From assembly GCA_963576565.1 (NCBI GenBank), contig OY755047.1, positions 8,030,931 through 8,094,930 of the forward strand: a stretch of 64,000 nt of DNA. The letters are read 5' to 3'. This DNA is from Aspidapion aeneum (Eukaryota > Arthropoda > Insecta > Coleoptera > Brentidae). The first letter of the stretch is position 1. Every line of letters begins with the position of its first letter. The notes under the pieces were generated by a model. That model was not told where the DNA came from and did no database searches. It worked only from the letters and a program-made list of their open reading frames with translations. Below, in pieces: positions 45,901-57,900 of the stretch. A program made the translations under genes and the position numbers.

Positions 45901-48900
45901 AGCTCTTTGTCTTTTCAGGCCGGATCAACGCATTTTGCATTTTTACCCGTCATCAAGACAGTGAGCGTCAATCAACGGAATTTTTGAGCCAAATAATACT
46001 AACAAACGTGAAATTTCGTACCCGTGAATTTAAAAATCAAACAAGTTTCATGGCTAATCGGGCAAAAAGGAGTTTTTTGTTTCCCTTATATTTTTCCGTG
46101 GGTAGCTTGAAAGTTTAACCTCACGGGGGTCCAAGATCTAATGGACACCTAATAAGTGTTGACAGTTAACCGTTTCGTCCTTATGGGACTCCTCAGAACA
46201 CTGCTGGTCAAGTGACAAATCTTGCGAAGTTAATCAGACGGTTTTGTCTCTAATTAAATGTAATTAGTGAGCGAACTATAGCAAGAGGCGCCATCTACCG
46301 AGATACGAGAGAAACAAAAAACCAAAAGCAGGGAAAAACACTGCTATACAATATCGATCAATGAAAAAATCGAATGCAAATAAAAGAAAACAACTATAGT
46401 CCGTGACCTACGACAGCTCTTTGTCTTTTCAGGCCGGATTAACGCATTTTGCATTTTTACCCGTCATCAAGGCAGTGAGCGTCAATCAACGGAATTTTTG
46501 AGCCAAATAATACTAAAAAACGTGAAATTTCGTACCCGTGAATTTAAAAATCAAACAAGTTTCATGGCTAATCAGGCAAAAAGGAGTTTTTTGTTTCCCT
46601 TATATTAAAAATATATATTAAACAAACTGAAAAAAATCTCTATATTAATCATTTTAATGGTCAGCAAATTATAAGTAGCACTTTCATGGTCAGCAAATTC
46701 GGTAGCACTTTCACGGTCAGTAAAATAAAGTTACTAACGATAGGATCAGTAGAACAGGCGGGTTAAAACTCACCATAGTTTGATGTCCTCCTCCAAGGCG
46801 TCTTTATGGGGATCCGAGAATCCCGCGATGGCCAATTGGCCATTCTTGGTGTACCTCAGTCTTCTAAATGCGTAGAACCGGCAAAAGATGTTCGGCATGT
46901 TTCGAGAACGCTGATTCGGTGTCCATCGGCATTCTCGGCACTTTTGCAGCTTGGGAGCTACCTGAAAAGACAAGAGAAATTTTGCTATAACTCTAACGAT
47001 ATTTAACGAAATCTTATAAAACATGTTTTATTTGAATCTTTGCAACTTGAATATTAGTCAGCAAATTGGGTAGCACTTTCACCAAAAGTCAGCAAAACTT
47101 AAGGGTCAGTAAAATTAAGGAGTTTTCAATGAGTTCAGAAAAAATACGATAGTTTCTAAACTAATGGCCCGATTTGGATGATTCTTTTTTTGTTTTGTTG
47201 CAAATTGATGTGTTTATCTTACCTCAAAACAGGGTCCGTCTTGAAGGAAGCTCTCGCCGGTTTTTTTGAGTTGGCCCACGGGGGGTTTGCGAAAGGGGTC
47301 GCGCTGGGGCTCGTTATCTTCGTTGTCTTTGGATTTCTTGGCGCGCGGCTCCTCGCCCTTGTCGTTTTTTGACCTGGCAATGTCAAAAAAACAACCTGTC
47401 AGTTTTTTATGAAAAAAAAATGTTATATAAATCATCGCAACTGGTTTAAAAAATAACGAAATACTGGCAAATGCTTGGATAGTCTGGCTAGAATAAAATG
47501 AGGCACAAAAGAGATGGCTTTAATTAGTGCTATCTTTCTCTTTCCAGTGACGTGCTATAATTTTTTAATTCATTATTATTAGGTATTAATTTTATATTTT
47601 ACTCCTCCTAAGCCTTTTTGTGCTGGAAAACTCCATATCTTATTTTTCTTAAAAAGAAATATAATTAAAAACTTTTATACTTATTATATTATATAGGTAC
47701 CTACTTATTTCATTAGGTAGGTGCGGACGAATCTAGAAACCTACAAAAATACCAGTTAACTTTCTAAAAATTGCAAAAATCCAAAACCATTCGTTATATG
47801 GATGATTCTACAAAAATGGTGCGGGAGTGGAGTGTGAATGCATATTTTTCAAACACAGATTGCAAATGAAGCATAGTTTTAGTTATAAGATTTAAAACAA
47901 AATGTTTTCTTTATGGAGCATTTGAGTTTAATGTATAAAAAAAAATTATAATTTTTTTTATTACAAAGCAAATACCTCATTCCTCTGGTGTAGTCCCAAA
48001 CCAAATATTAAAAACTCAAATTGAAAAAAATATCCTAATAAATAATATTTAACCAAGTCCTAACTATTTATCAAAAAATTGATAAAACTTAAGTTTGCAG
48101 TCATATTTTTGAAAATCCGAATTTACATCTTCTCCAGAAAATTTTACAATTTTAAACGTGTTCCATTTTTAATAACACACTATTTGTGAATACCACCAGT
48201 TAATTTCTAGAGAAAGAGACGGCCCTGGATATCTAATTTACTTGTGAGGGTGACAAGTTGTGAAAGATAATGTCAACTTTAGTTTGGTTTAAGTTATAGA
48301 TCTTTTTATTTTCAGCAGAAAATTAGTTTTTTTCAGAGAAATCAAAAAGGAACGCTTCAATTATCATTCCTCTGGTAAGCAAATATTCGACTGATATCAA
48401 CAGTATAATAAAGAATATAAGTATAGAAACTTTGTTTATATAAAACTTAAGTTAAGTTAAACTTTTCTATATACGCCACTGAGTGGGAGCATTCGAATGT
48501 GAATCATCATGTATTGTCCGGCCAGAATAAAATGAGGCGCAAAAGAGATGGCTTCAATTAGCGCTATCTTTATCTGTCCAGTGGCGTGCTATAATTTTTT
48601 AATTCATCATTATTAGGTATTAATTTTATATTTTACTCCTCCTAAGTCTTTTTTTGCTAAAAAACTCCATACCTTATTTTTCTTAAAAATAAATATATTT
48701 TCAAAAGTTTTATACTTATTATATTATATAGGTACAGTCGGAGACTTTTTAAATTGCCTCTGTATTTTTTTTCGATCAAAATTATTCATTTAAAGAAATC
48801 AAAAAACTAGTAAATATTCGACTGATATCAATAGTATAATTTTTTTGTTGATTGTTTTAAAATTATAAGTAAAGGAACTTTGTTTATATAAAACTTAAGT

Positions 48901-51900
48901 TAAGTAGTCTAAATAGATTTTGATTTAAATTGGAAAACCATTAAAAAACTAATTCCTCTGGTACTCATCCCTCTGGAATTTTTATGCAATAATTCCTAAA
49001 ATTCGGGAAAATAAATGTTTCTTAGCTTACACCTAATTAGTTACATAAATTTAAAAAAACAAAATTATTTACTGTGCTGTACTGTTATTTAAAGGCAATG
49101 ACCAAAAATGATATCCATATAGCCCACTTTTGGTAGAATCATCCTTATGTGTAAATGATACGCCACTGTTTCTTTTTGAATTTTAGAATGTGTATGAAAC
49201 GTGCCTAGTCATCCTGTTTGAGCTCAGCGATAACAATAGAAGCCCTATAAAAGGGTGTGAATTGTGAACGGGCCGGATTCTAATTGAGTCAGCGGTAACA
49301 ATAGAAACCCAATAAAAGGGTGCGAATTATGAACGGACTGGAGTTGATTTCGTTAAGCGTACCAGACGAATACCGTTTTTTCTTGTAATATTAAAATTTT
49401 GTTCATGGTAAATTTGCTAAAAATAAAAACCACCCAGTAAGATCAAAGTGCTGTAAACAGAGGGAGATGGATAGAGTTGAGCCATCTCTTTTTCGCCTCA
49501 TTTTATTCTGGCCCGACAGTAAGGGTTTTTTTTTAAGGCATTTTTTGACATCAAATTGTCAAACTGTCATTTTGAACTAAAACAATAGTATATTATATGG
49601 ATGATTCTACAAAAATGGTGCTGTGGAGTGGGAATGCATATTTTTCAAACACAGACTGCAAATGAAGCATAGTTTTAGTTATAAGATTTAAAACGAAATG
49701 TTTGCTTTATGGAGCATTTGAGTTTAATGTATAAAAAAAATTGCAAGTTTATAATTTTTTTTTATTACAAAGCAAATATCTCATTCCTCTGGTGTAGTCC
49801 CAAACCAAATATTAAACACTCAGATTGAAAAAAATATCCTAATAAATAATATTTAACCAAGTCTTAATTATTTACCAAAAAATTGATAAAACTTAAGTTT
49901 GCAGTCATATTTTTGAAAATCCGAATTTACATTTTCTTCGGAAAATTTTACAATTTGAAATGTGCTCCATTTTTAATAACACAATATTTGTGAATACCAC
50001 CGGTTAATTTATAGAGAAAGAGACGGCCATATCTAATTTACTTGTGAGGGTGACAAGTTGTAACAGATAATGTCAACTTTAGTTTGGTTTAAGTTATAGA
50101 TCCTTTTATTTTCGGCAGATAATTAGTTTTTTTCAGAAAAATCCAAAAGGAATGCTTCAATTATCATTCCTCTGGTAGGTAAATATTTGACTGATATCAA
50201 TAGTATAATTTTTTTTGTTGATTGTTTTAAAATTATAAGTATAGGAACTTTGTTTATATAAAACTTAAGTTAAGTAGTCTAAATAGATTTTGATTTAAAT
50301 TGGAAAACCATTAAAAAACTCATTCCTCTGGTACTCATCCCTCTGGAATTTTTATGCAATAATTCCTAAAATTCGGGAAAATAGATGTTTCTTAGCTTAC
50401 ACCTAATTAGTTACATAAATTTAAAAAAACAAAATTATTTACTGTGCTGTACTGTTATTTAAAGGCAATGACCAAAAATAATATCCATATAGCCCACTTT
50501 TGGTAGAATCATCCTTATGTGTAAATGATACGCCACTGTTTCTTTTTGAATTTTAGAATGTGTATGAAACGTGCCTAGTCATCCTGTTTGATCTCAGCGA
50601 TAACAAGAGAAGCCCTATAAAATGGTGTGAATTGTGAACGGGCCGGATTCTAATTGAGCCAGCGGTAACAATAGAAACCCAATAAAAGGGTGTGAATTAT
50701 GAACGGGCTGGAGTCGATTTCGTTAAGCGTACCAGACGAATACCGTTTTTTCTTGTAATATTAAAATTTTGTTCATGGTAAATTTGCTAAAAATAAAAAC
50801 CACCCAGTAAGATCAAAGTGCTGTAAACAGAGGGAGATGGATAGAGTTGAGCCATCTCTTTTTCGCCTCATTTTATTCTGGCCTGACAGTAAGGGGTTTT
50901 TTTAAGGTATTTTTTGACATATCAAATTGTCAAACTGTCATTTTAAACTAAAACAATAGTATATTATATACAAAGTTTCTATTTTTTTGGTATTTTTAGA
51001 TTTATTTTTTAATTTTTACTGTTTATGTCTGATCAGTCGCGTTTCATCCCTGTTATGTAACTTTCCATCCTAATTTTTTGATTTTTCATCCCAGAATAGT
51101 AGAAAACATTTTTCTCAATAATTTGTTTTATAACCAAAAACTTCGTAGGAGCATTCGTTTCTGAGATATTTACAAAAAACTGTTTTTAAGGCTGATATAG
51201 CATATAGTTTACTTGGAGTCTGCTAATGGACTAGGAAGGTATCAGATCCATCATGGATCCATTTCAGCCAAACTGAACCCTCCTGCCAAACATATAACTT
51301 ATTTTTTAGTTTATTTAAAATTTGTCACAAATTCTAATGAAATTTTTTACAAAAATTCGCCTGCGGTGCCAAAAATCTCCTTTAGATACATTTTACACCT
51401 CAGATCTATCAAAAACCGCTAATAAAAATATTTTGATGTTTGCTGCCACTTTGTGACCCCCCCCTTCCCCCCCATGGAAATCCTGGATCGGCCACTGGTC
51501 CATTTATTTTCTCTTACCCTTTAGGTCTTCGTCCCCTCTTCCTGGGTTCTCGGTTAGGGGTTCCTCCTTTGTTCTTCCCGTTGCCCCCAGAACTGCCTCC
51601 GTTATTCGAGACCACAGTACTTGCTCCGGAGTCAGAGTCCTTTTCGGAACCCGATTCTTTGTCGCTGTCGCTTCCGCTCTCGCTGGGAAGGTTCGAGGGT
51701 TTCGTATCACCTAACAAAAAGACTAGAATTATAAAAGAAATATTTCATCATAACAAAAACTTTAGATGTAGAAAAAAGCCAAGAACGCGAAAATTGTATT
51801 GCGTAAAAAGAATTGAGATAAAAGTAGAGCCAAGTTCTCTAATACAAATTTCAAAATGAAAGGTTCTTACTAGTTTGAAAATGTTTTTTATTTTATTTTT

Positions 51901-54900
51901 GGTATTACAGCCAAACTTTTTTATGTTCAATTTAGCACTGTGCCTAAGCCGTAATAGCCAAGTTTAGAAAAACATTTTCAAACTAGTAAGAACCTTTCAT
52001 TTTGAAAATTGTATTAGAGAACGCCAAGTGTATTAGTGTTCCTTCGACCGAATTATTTACGGTATTAATAAGTCGGCCATTTATTTTCACGCCGAGATCA
52101 AGGCGGCCTTGAATTTTGTCAATCGTATTGAAACGAGAGAGATTTTCACTCGACCTTCGGTAGCGGCGCAGTTCACGTGTTTTTCGGTCCGCTGCTATGG
52201 TAACGTACCGTGGTCATTCAGTAAACAAAGCGAAGCAATCAAAATAAACAAGCACATGTTCAGTGTGTTAGGTGTGTTCCATATCATTTCGATATTTAAA
52301 ACAATTTTCATCAATTGCGATAAATTAGTGCATAATTTCGACAATTCGTCATTTTTCTATTTCAGAAGCATTAATTTAGCGTTAATTGTATATTTACCGG
52401 CATTTCTGTGATTAGATGTGTTCCATATCATTTCGATATTTAAAACAATTTTCATCAATTGCGATAAATTAGTGCATATTTTCGACAATTCGTCATTTTT
52501 CTATTTCAGAAGCATTAATTTAGCGTTAATTGTATATTTACCGGCATTTCTGTGATTAGATGTGTTCCATATCATTTCGATATTTAAAACAATTTTCATC
52601 AATTGCGATAAATTAGTGCATAATTTCGACAATTCGTCATTTTTCTATTTCAGAAGCATTAATTTAGCGTTAATTGTATATTTACCGACATTTCTGTGAT
52701 TAGATGCGTTCCATATCATTTCGATATTTAAAACAATTTTCATCAATTGCGATAAATTAGTGCATATTTTCGACAATTCGTCATTTTTCTATTTCAGAAG
52801 CATTAATTTAGCGTTAATTGTATATTTACCGACATTTCTGTGATTAGATGTGTTCCATATCATTTCGATATTTAAAACAATTTTCATCAATTGCGATAAA
52901 TTAGTGCATATTTTCGACAATTCGTCATTTTTCTATTTCAGAAGCATTAATTTAGCGTTAATTGTATATTTACCGACATTTCTGTGATTAGATGTGTTCC
53001 ATATCATTTCGATATTTAAAACAATTTTCATCAATTGCGAGAAATTAGTGCATATTTTCGACAATTCGTCATTTTTCTATTTCAGAAGCATTAATTTAGC
53101 GTTAATTGTATATTTACCGACAATTTCGTCATTTCAAAGGTAAAATCATGTCTGTCAAAAAAGCCGTGCAAAAACGCAAGGGTTTTTTATCTGCGATCAC
53201 CGAGTGTTGTGTTTTCACAGACCGCGGCATCGGACGAAAAAGCGAGAAACGAGTTTCAAGTGAGGTATTCCGATTTGGATGAAACCTTCGATAAATGCAT
53301 GCTGGCACATAATGATGTCATTATGTTGATAGACCACTCGGACGACGAGGAGTTTAAAACGCAGAATGCGATCCTTTCAGAAGCTCGTAAATATTTTTAT
53401 GCGTGTAAGGGGGTTTACTCTAAAATATTTCCGGTTGAGGCCCCATCCTTTTCGGGATCATATATTCGACAAAACGAAACTCCAAAACTCAAAGAGTTAG
53501 GTATTCCCATATTTCGAGGTGATAAAAAATTATGGCCAAGCTTTTTCGATCTTTTTAATAACATTATAGATCAAAATCAAAGTCTAAGTAACGTTCGAAA
53601 ACTTCAATATTTATTTTCATATCTCGAGGATGAGCCTTTAAAATTGATATCACGGATTAGCTTATCTGATCAAAATTATAAAATTGCTTACGACAAATTA
53701 GTCAATAGATATCAAAACAAGCGAGATCCTTTTTCGACCGCCTCGAGAAATGGCGTGTTAATTTACTTTCTCCAACTATTTCAAATTTCTACACCTGAAA
53801 GTGCTCGATTTTGGTGTACTGAAGCATAGAACTAGAAACTTCAGCCCTTCAGCTACGTGGTGACATCATTAGATCCAGATAGGGGCCCCTTGGAAGTGGA
53901 GAAATTGGCTGCAAACTGGTGAGTGCTTTGTCTCTGATTTCCCTTGTGTGGTACCCACAATTAACCTATGGACCTTTTAATTATTTCGTAATTTTCATAT
54001 CAATATATTTATGTTTGTTCGCGCTTTCATTGATTAAATTATATACAGTCCATTGCATTTATCGTCTTTCTTACTGCGGGCAAAACATAAGTGGTTAATT
54101 TTTATCTCAATTCTTTTACGGAATACCACTTTCGCGTACTTGGCTTTTTTTTACATGAAATGTTTTTGTTATGATTTCACGCCTTTTTTTAAGGGATTTG
54201 GATAATATTTAAAATATGCGGAATATTGTTCAAAACTTTTGCAATGCCTTATTAAAAATTTTGAGGTTTTTTAATTTTTTCGTATGTTTATATTATAGTT
54301 CCAATCACCCTTTCAAAGCTCAGCTCCCTAGCGTTCCTGGAAGTGGACAATGTTACTTTTACATAACTTTATATTTATGGGGAAGGAAAGTAAATTAAAA
54401 TTGTGGTGTATTATCATATTTCCTATCAGTCTGCCAAAGCTCAGGTCTGTAACACTTCTGGAAGTAAATTCGAATTTTTGGGTTTTTTGATTTTTTCCAA
54501 GAGTTTGGTCCATTGAGTTGTATAATAGAAGTCAATGGTTTGGTCATAATTTCTATCAGTCTGTCAAATTTCAGCTTTGTACCATGTCTGGAAGTACAGG
54601 GTGTCCCAAATTGGACACTTTTACAGGGTTTAAGGTACTTCTAGGGGAGACAGAGAAAAGCTGACCACGCATTGCGAGGCTCAAATTTCAAGAGAAGACT
54701 TATAGTGAAAACCGCATTTTGAAATATCGTCTCGTCTTTGAGCTACGGGGGCTTTTTGAAAAGTCTGCATTTTGCAGGGGGGTCTATAACTTCGTTATTA
54801 TTGGAAATATTAATTTAGAGTAAATTAAATTTTAACTGTCACTTTTAGTTTTTGAGATATGATATAAAGTTGCATTTTTTCTTATGGAAGGGCCTATATT

Positions 54901-57900
54901 TTAATTAATTTTCGAATTCGTCATTGAATTCTTTTTAAAATGATGTATCATATATCATAGTTTGATTGAGCGGTTTCGGAGATAATTAAAGTTTTTTATT
55001 TTTGTCTAGTGTGCGTTGAATGACGTCATGCGCCATTGACGTGAAAGCTTTGCGTTCAAATGCTACTTCAATGCTCCTATAGTTTTGTTGTCTTATACTA
55101 TGCAAATCAAGTTGGCCTTGCGTCTTGGCGTTTTGTCATTGTTTTCAATTGTTTAAACAATTTGACATTACGCTTTGATATGAAATTATTTTGCACAAAA
55201 GCGTTTTAATTTTATTTTGAAATATGTATCATTTTTTAAAACTTTTTAACTAGGTTTTGAGGGTGGTCAGCTGAATTATAATTTTTCCAAACCAGGCTTA
55301 CTATATTTTTGACTGTGTAAAATAATAAAAATACTGGAGTGCCTTGACCTGCCTCAGCAGCAAATCATAGCGCACTAGAAATAAGTGAAAAAGCTGAATA
55401 TCTCCTAAACCGCTCAATGAAACTATGACATATGATACATCATTTTGAAAAGAATTCAATCACGAATTCGAAAATTAATTAAAATATAGGCCATTCCATA
55501 AGAAAAAATGCAACTTTATGTCATATCTCAAAAACTAAAAGTGGCAGTTAAAATATAATTTAGCGGGTGAATTCCTCGTAACAAAGTCTATAAAACTGCA
55601 ATTTACTCTAAATCAAAATTTCCACTAATAACGAAGTTATAGACCCCCTTCAAAAATGCAGACTTTTCAAAAAGCCCCCGTAGCTCAAAGACGAGACGAT
55701 ATTTCAAAATGCGGTTTTCACTATAAGTCTTCCCTTGAAATTTGAGCCTCGCAATGCGTGGTCAGTTTTTCTCTGTCTCCCCTAGAAGTGAACCTTAAAC
55801 CCCCTAAAAGTGCCCAATTTGGGACACCCTGTACAGTAAAATTTTGATGATCTATACATGAGTAAGTGAGTGGCAATTTCGACATTTTTTGAAATTTTTA
55901 CTACTTTATGGAAGTCCATGAAATTTGAAAGGATTGTTAACTTTATAAAGATCTAAGACTGTGCAAAGTTTGAGTTTCGTAGCTCATTCCGAAGTAGAGT
56001 TTTAGATAGGTCCAATATTAAAAAAAAAAAAAGTTGTGTTTGTAAAATGAATCCGCCACAAACATATAGATTTTATTTATAAAAAAAAGCTCTAGAAATG
56101 CAATTTTTAAGAATGAATATATTAAAATAAAGTTGCAAGTTAAAGACTTCAAAATTTTGAAATTTAATAGTATTTAAATTTTGAAATTTTTTAAAAAAAT
56201 ATTTGAAATTTTAAATAAAATCGAATTTCAAAATGTTTAAAACATTTAAAATCATTATAAATTTTTTTTTGAAAAGTTCTTAGAATTTTGAGAATCATTT
56301 TTGCTTACCTTTTCGCTTTTTTTCTTCTAACGCCTTTTTTCCAAGCGGTCCTCCCCCCTTTTTTCTTTTCACCTTGGGAGGTTTTCGCTTGGGAGGACTT
56401 TTCCTCCCTCCTCTCTCTTGGTCTGAGCTGGAGGAGTCGTCTCCCCCTTTGCTGTTGTCACTGGGGTGACCGTTGACATTACTAGTTTCTTTGGCTGAAA
56501 CAATAATAATAGTTTAAATAATTGCGAATTTAACTTTATGAACATTATTTAAATTATTAAATAATTTTGATTTTTTTTAATTTAATTTTTTTTTAAAATT
56601 TTATTTCAAATTTGAAAAGTTTTTTAGAATGTTGAAAGGTTTGAGAATGTTTGAAAATTTTTTAAATTTGAGAAGGTTGCAAATTTTTATACCCAATTTT
56701 ATAACTTTTTTTGATACAATTTTTTTTAAATATTTCTTTACTATAATAATTTGTGTTCCCTTGCAAACAAAAAAAGTGTTTAAAACAGTTTTTTTGTAAA
56801 ACTAATTTAGCAAAATTTATAAACCAAAGTTTGTGAAAAAACATGAAAAAAATACTCTGCCAATCTATGGGCACCTAAGCTCACACTAGGTACTATAGTT
56901 ATAGTGTGAGCTAATATAATCAAAAACTGAAATATATTTTATTCAACTCCAGACTCAATTACCTTTCGTTTGATACCACACAAGCCATGTTTTGACTTAA
57001 ACTCAAATTTTTTAAATCTACCCCCACCCTTTAAAAAAAACTAAAATGTATTTTGTTTAACTCCAGACTCAATTACCTTTCGTTTGATATCATACACGCC
57101 ATATTTTCACTTAAACTCTAATTTTTGACATCTACCCCCACCCTTTTTTTAAAAATAATCTAAAATTCATTTTTTTTAACTCCAGATTTAATTACCTTTC
57201 GTTTGATATCACACACGCCATATTTTCACATAAACTCTAATTTTTGGAATCTACCTCCACCCTTTTATTTGGCTTGCATTCTGTGGATTTTGTTCATTTT
57301 TAAATGGGACCATCACGGCCCAAGACCCAACTTAGGTACCAAATTTCATTAAAATCGGACAAGCGGTTTTTGAGTTATGCGGGTTGGTCGTTACAGACAG
57401 ACATACAGAGAGACAGACAGACATACAGACAGACAGACAGACAGCAAAACAAAAAAGTTTCAAAATCATCTGAAACGCAAAGATATATAAAAATTTTTGA
57501 AATCGGAGCAACTTTTTTTTTCTCGAAAAAATTAGGATCACCATAGCTCACACTACTTATATAGTAGTAGTGTGAGCTAATATTTTTTTTTGTGTCTGCA
57601 TATTTATGGAATATTCCAAAGACCACAAATGTGGGCGGTTCAACTAACATTTTTAGGCGGAGCCCAATTATACACCCTCCCAGATACTTCTTTTTTAGGA
57701 TATTTAATATTTTTTTTAGCTTTTATGATTTTTTAATTGAATAAGAACAGGTTGTTTTTACCTGTTTTTCGGTTAAGGGCTTTGTTCTGAAAATGCTTCG
57801 TCTTGTTTATGCTGTTAACGGCCATACTTCCCACCGAATGTATCGAGTTGACGGGATTCTCATTTTTCGTATTATTAGAATTCATCGCCGGTGGGGGGCT

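Larger units (their letters stand above)
47478..50893. repeat. Nested region with GGCCAGAATAAAATGAGG element ends and a ~1.37-kb duplication
   Basis: Ends of a second MITE family (about 35-bp inverted repeats incl. AGAGATGGCT) occur at about 47480 and 48515 (forward) and at about 49480-49520 and 50855-50893 (reverse). The 49145-49597 segment ('tgtgtaaatgatacgccact', 'cctagtcatcctgttt', 'accagacgaataccgttttt') repeats at 50515-50970, so MITE plus 450 bp was duplicated in tandem. Confidence 0.8.
52020..53895 (+). mobile_element. Bel/Pao LTR retrotransposon 5' part (leader plus broken gag)
   Basis: A G+C-richer leader (52020-52260, 'cactcgaccttcggtagcgg') is followed by six 144-bp repeats (52274-53128) and a gag open frame (53148-53829) that ends early by fusion with an unrelated sequence shared with 5945-6087. 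No protease, RT, integrase or 3' LTR follows, so only the 5' end remains. It lies in the Kdm3 intron 51711-56308, opposite in direction to the gene. Confidence 0.65.

Noticed and set aside
53209..53829. Possible host gene with gag-like domain (domesticated)
   Set aside because: The frame is broken near 53215 and its 3' part is unrelated sequence shared with 5945-6087. It is better explained as a decayed Pao element.
57304..57546. Frames rich in TDRQTDRQTD or [10 protein letters not shown]
   Set aside because: Translation of the (GACA)/(CTGT) microsatellite of the HINE-like element. Seen again at 63481-63736.
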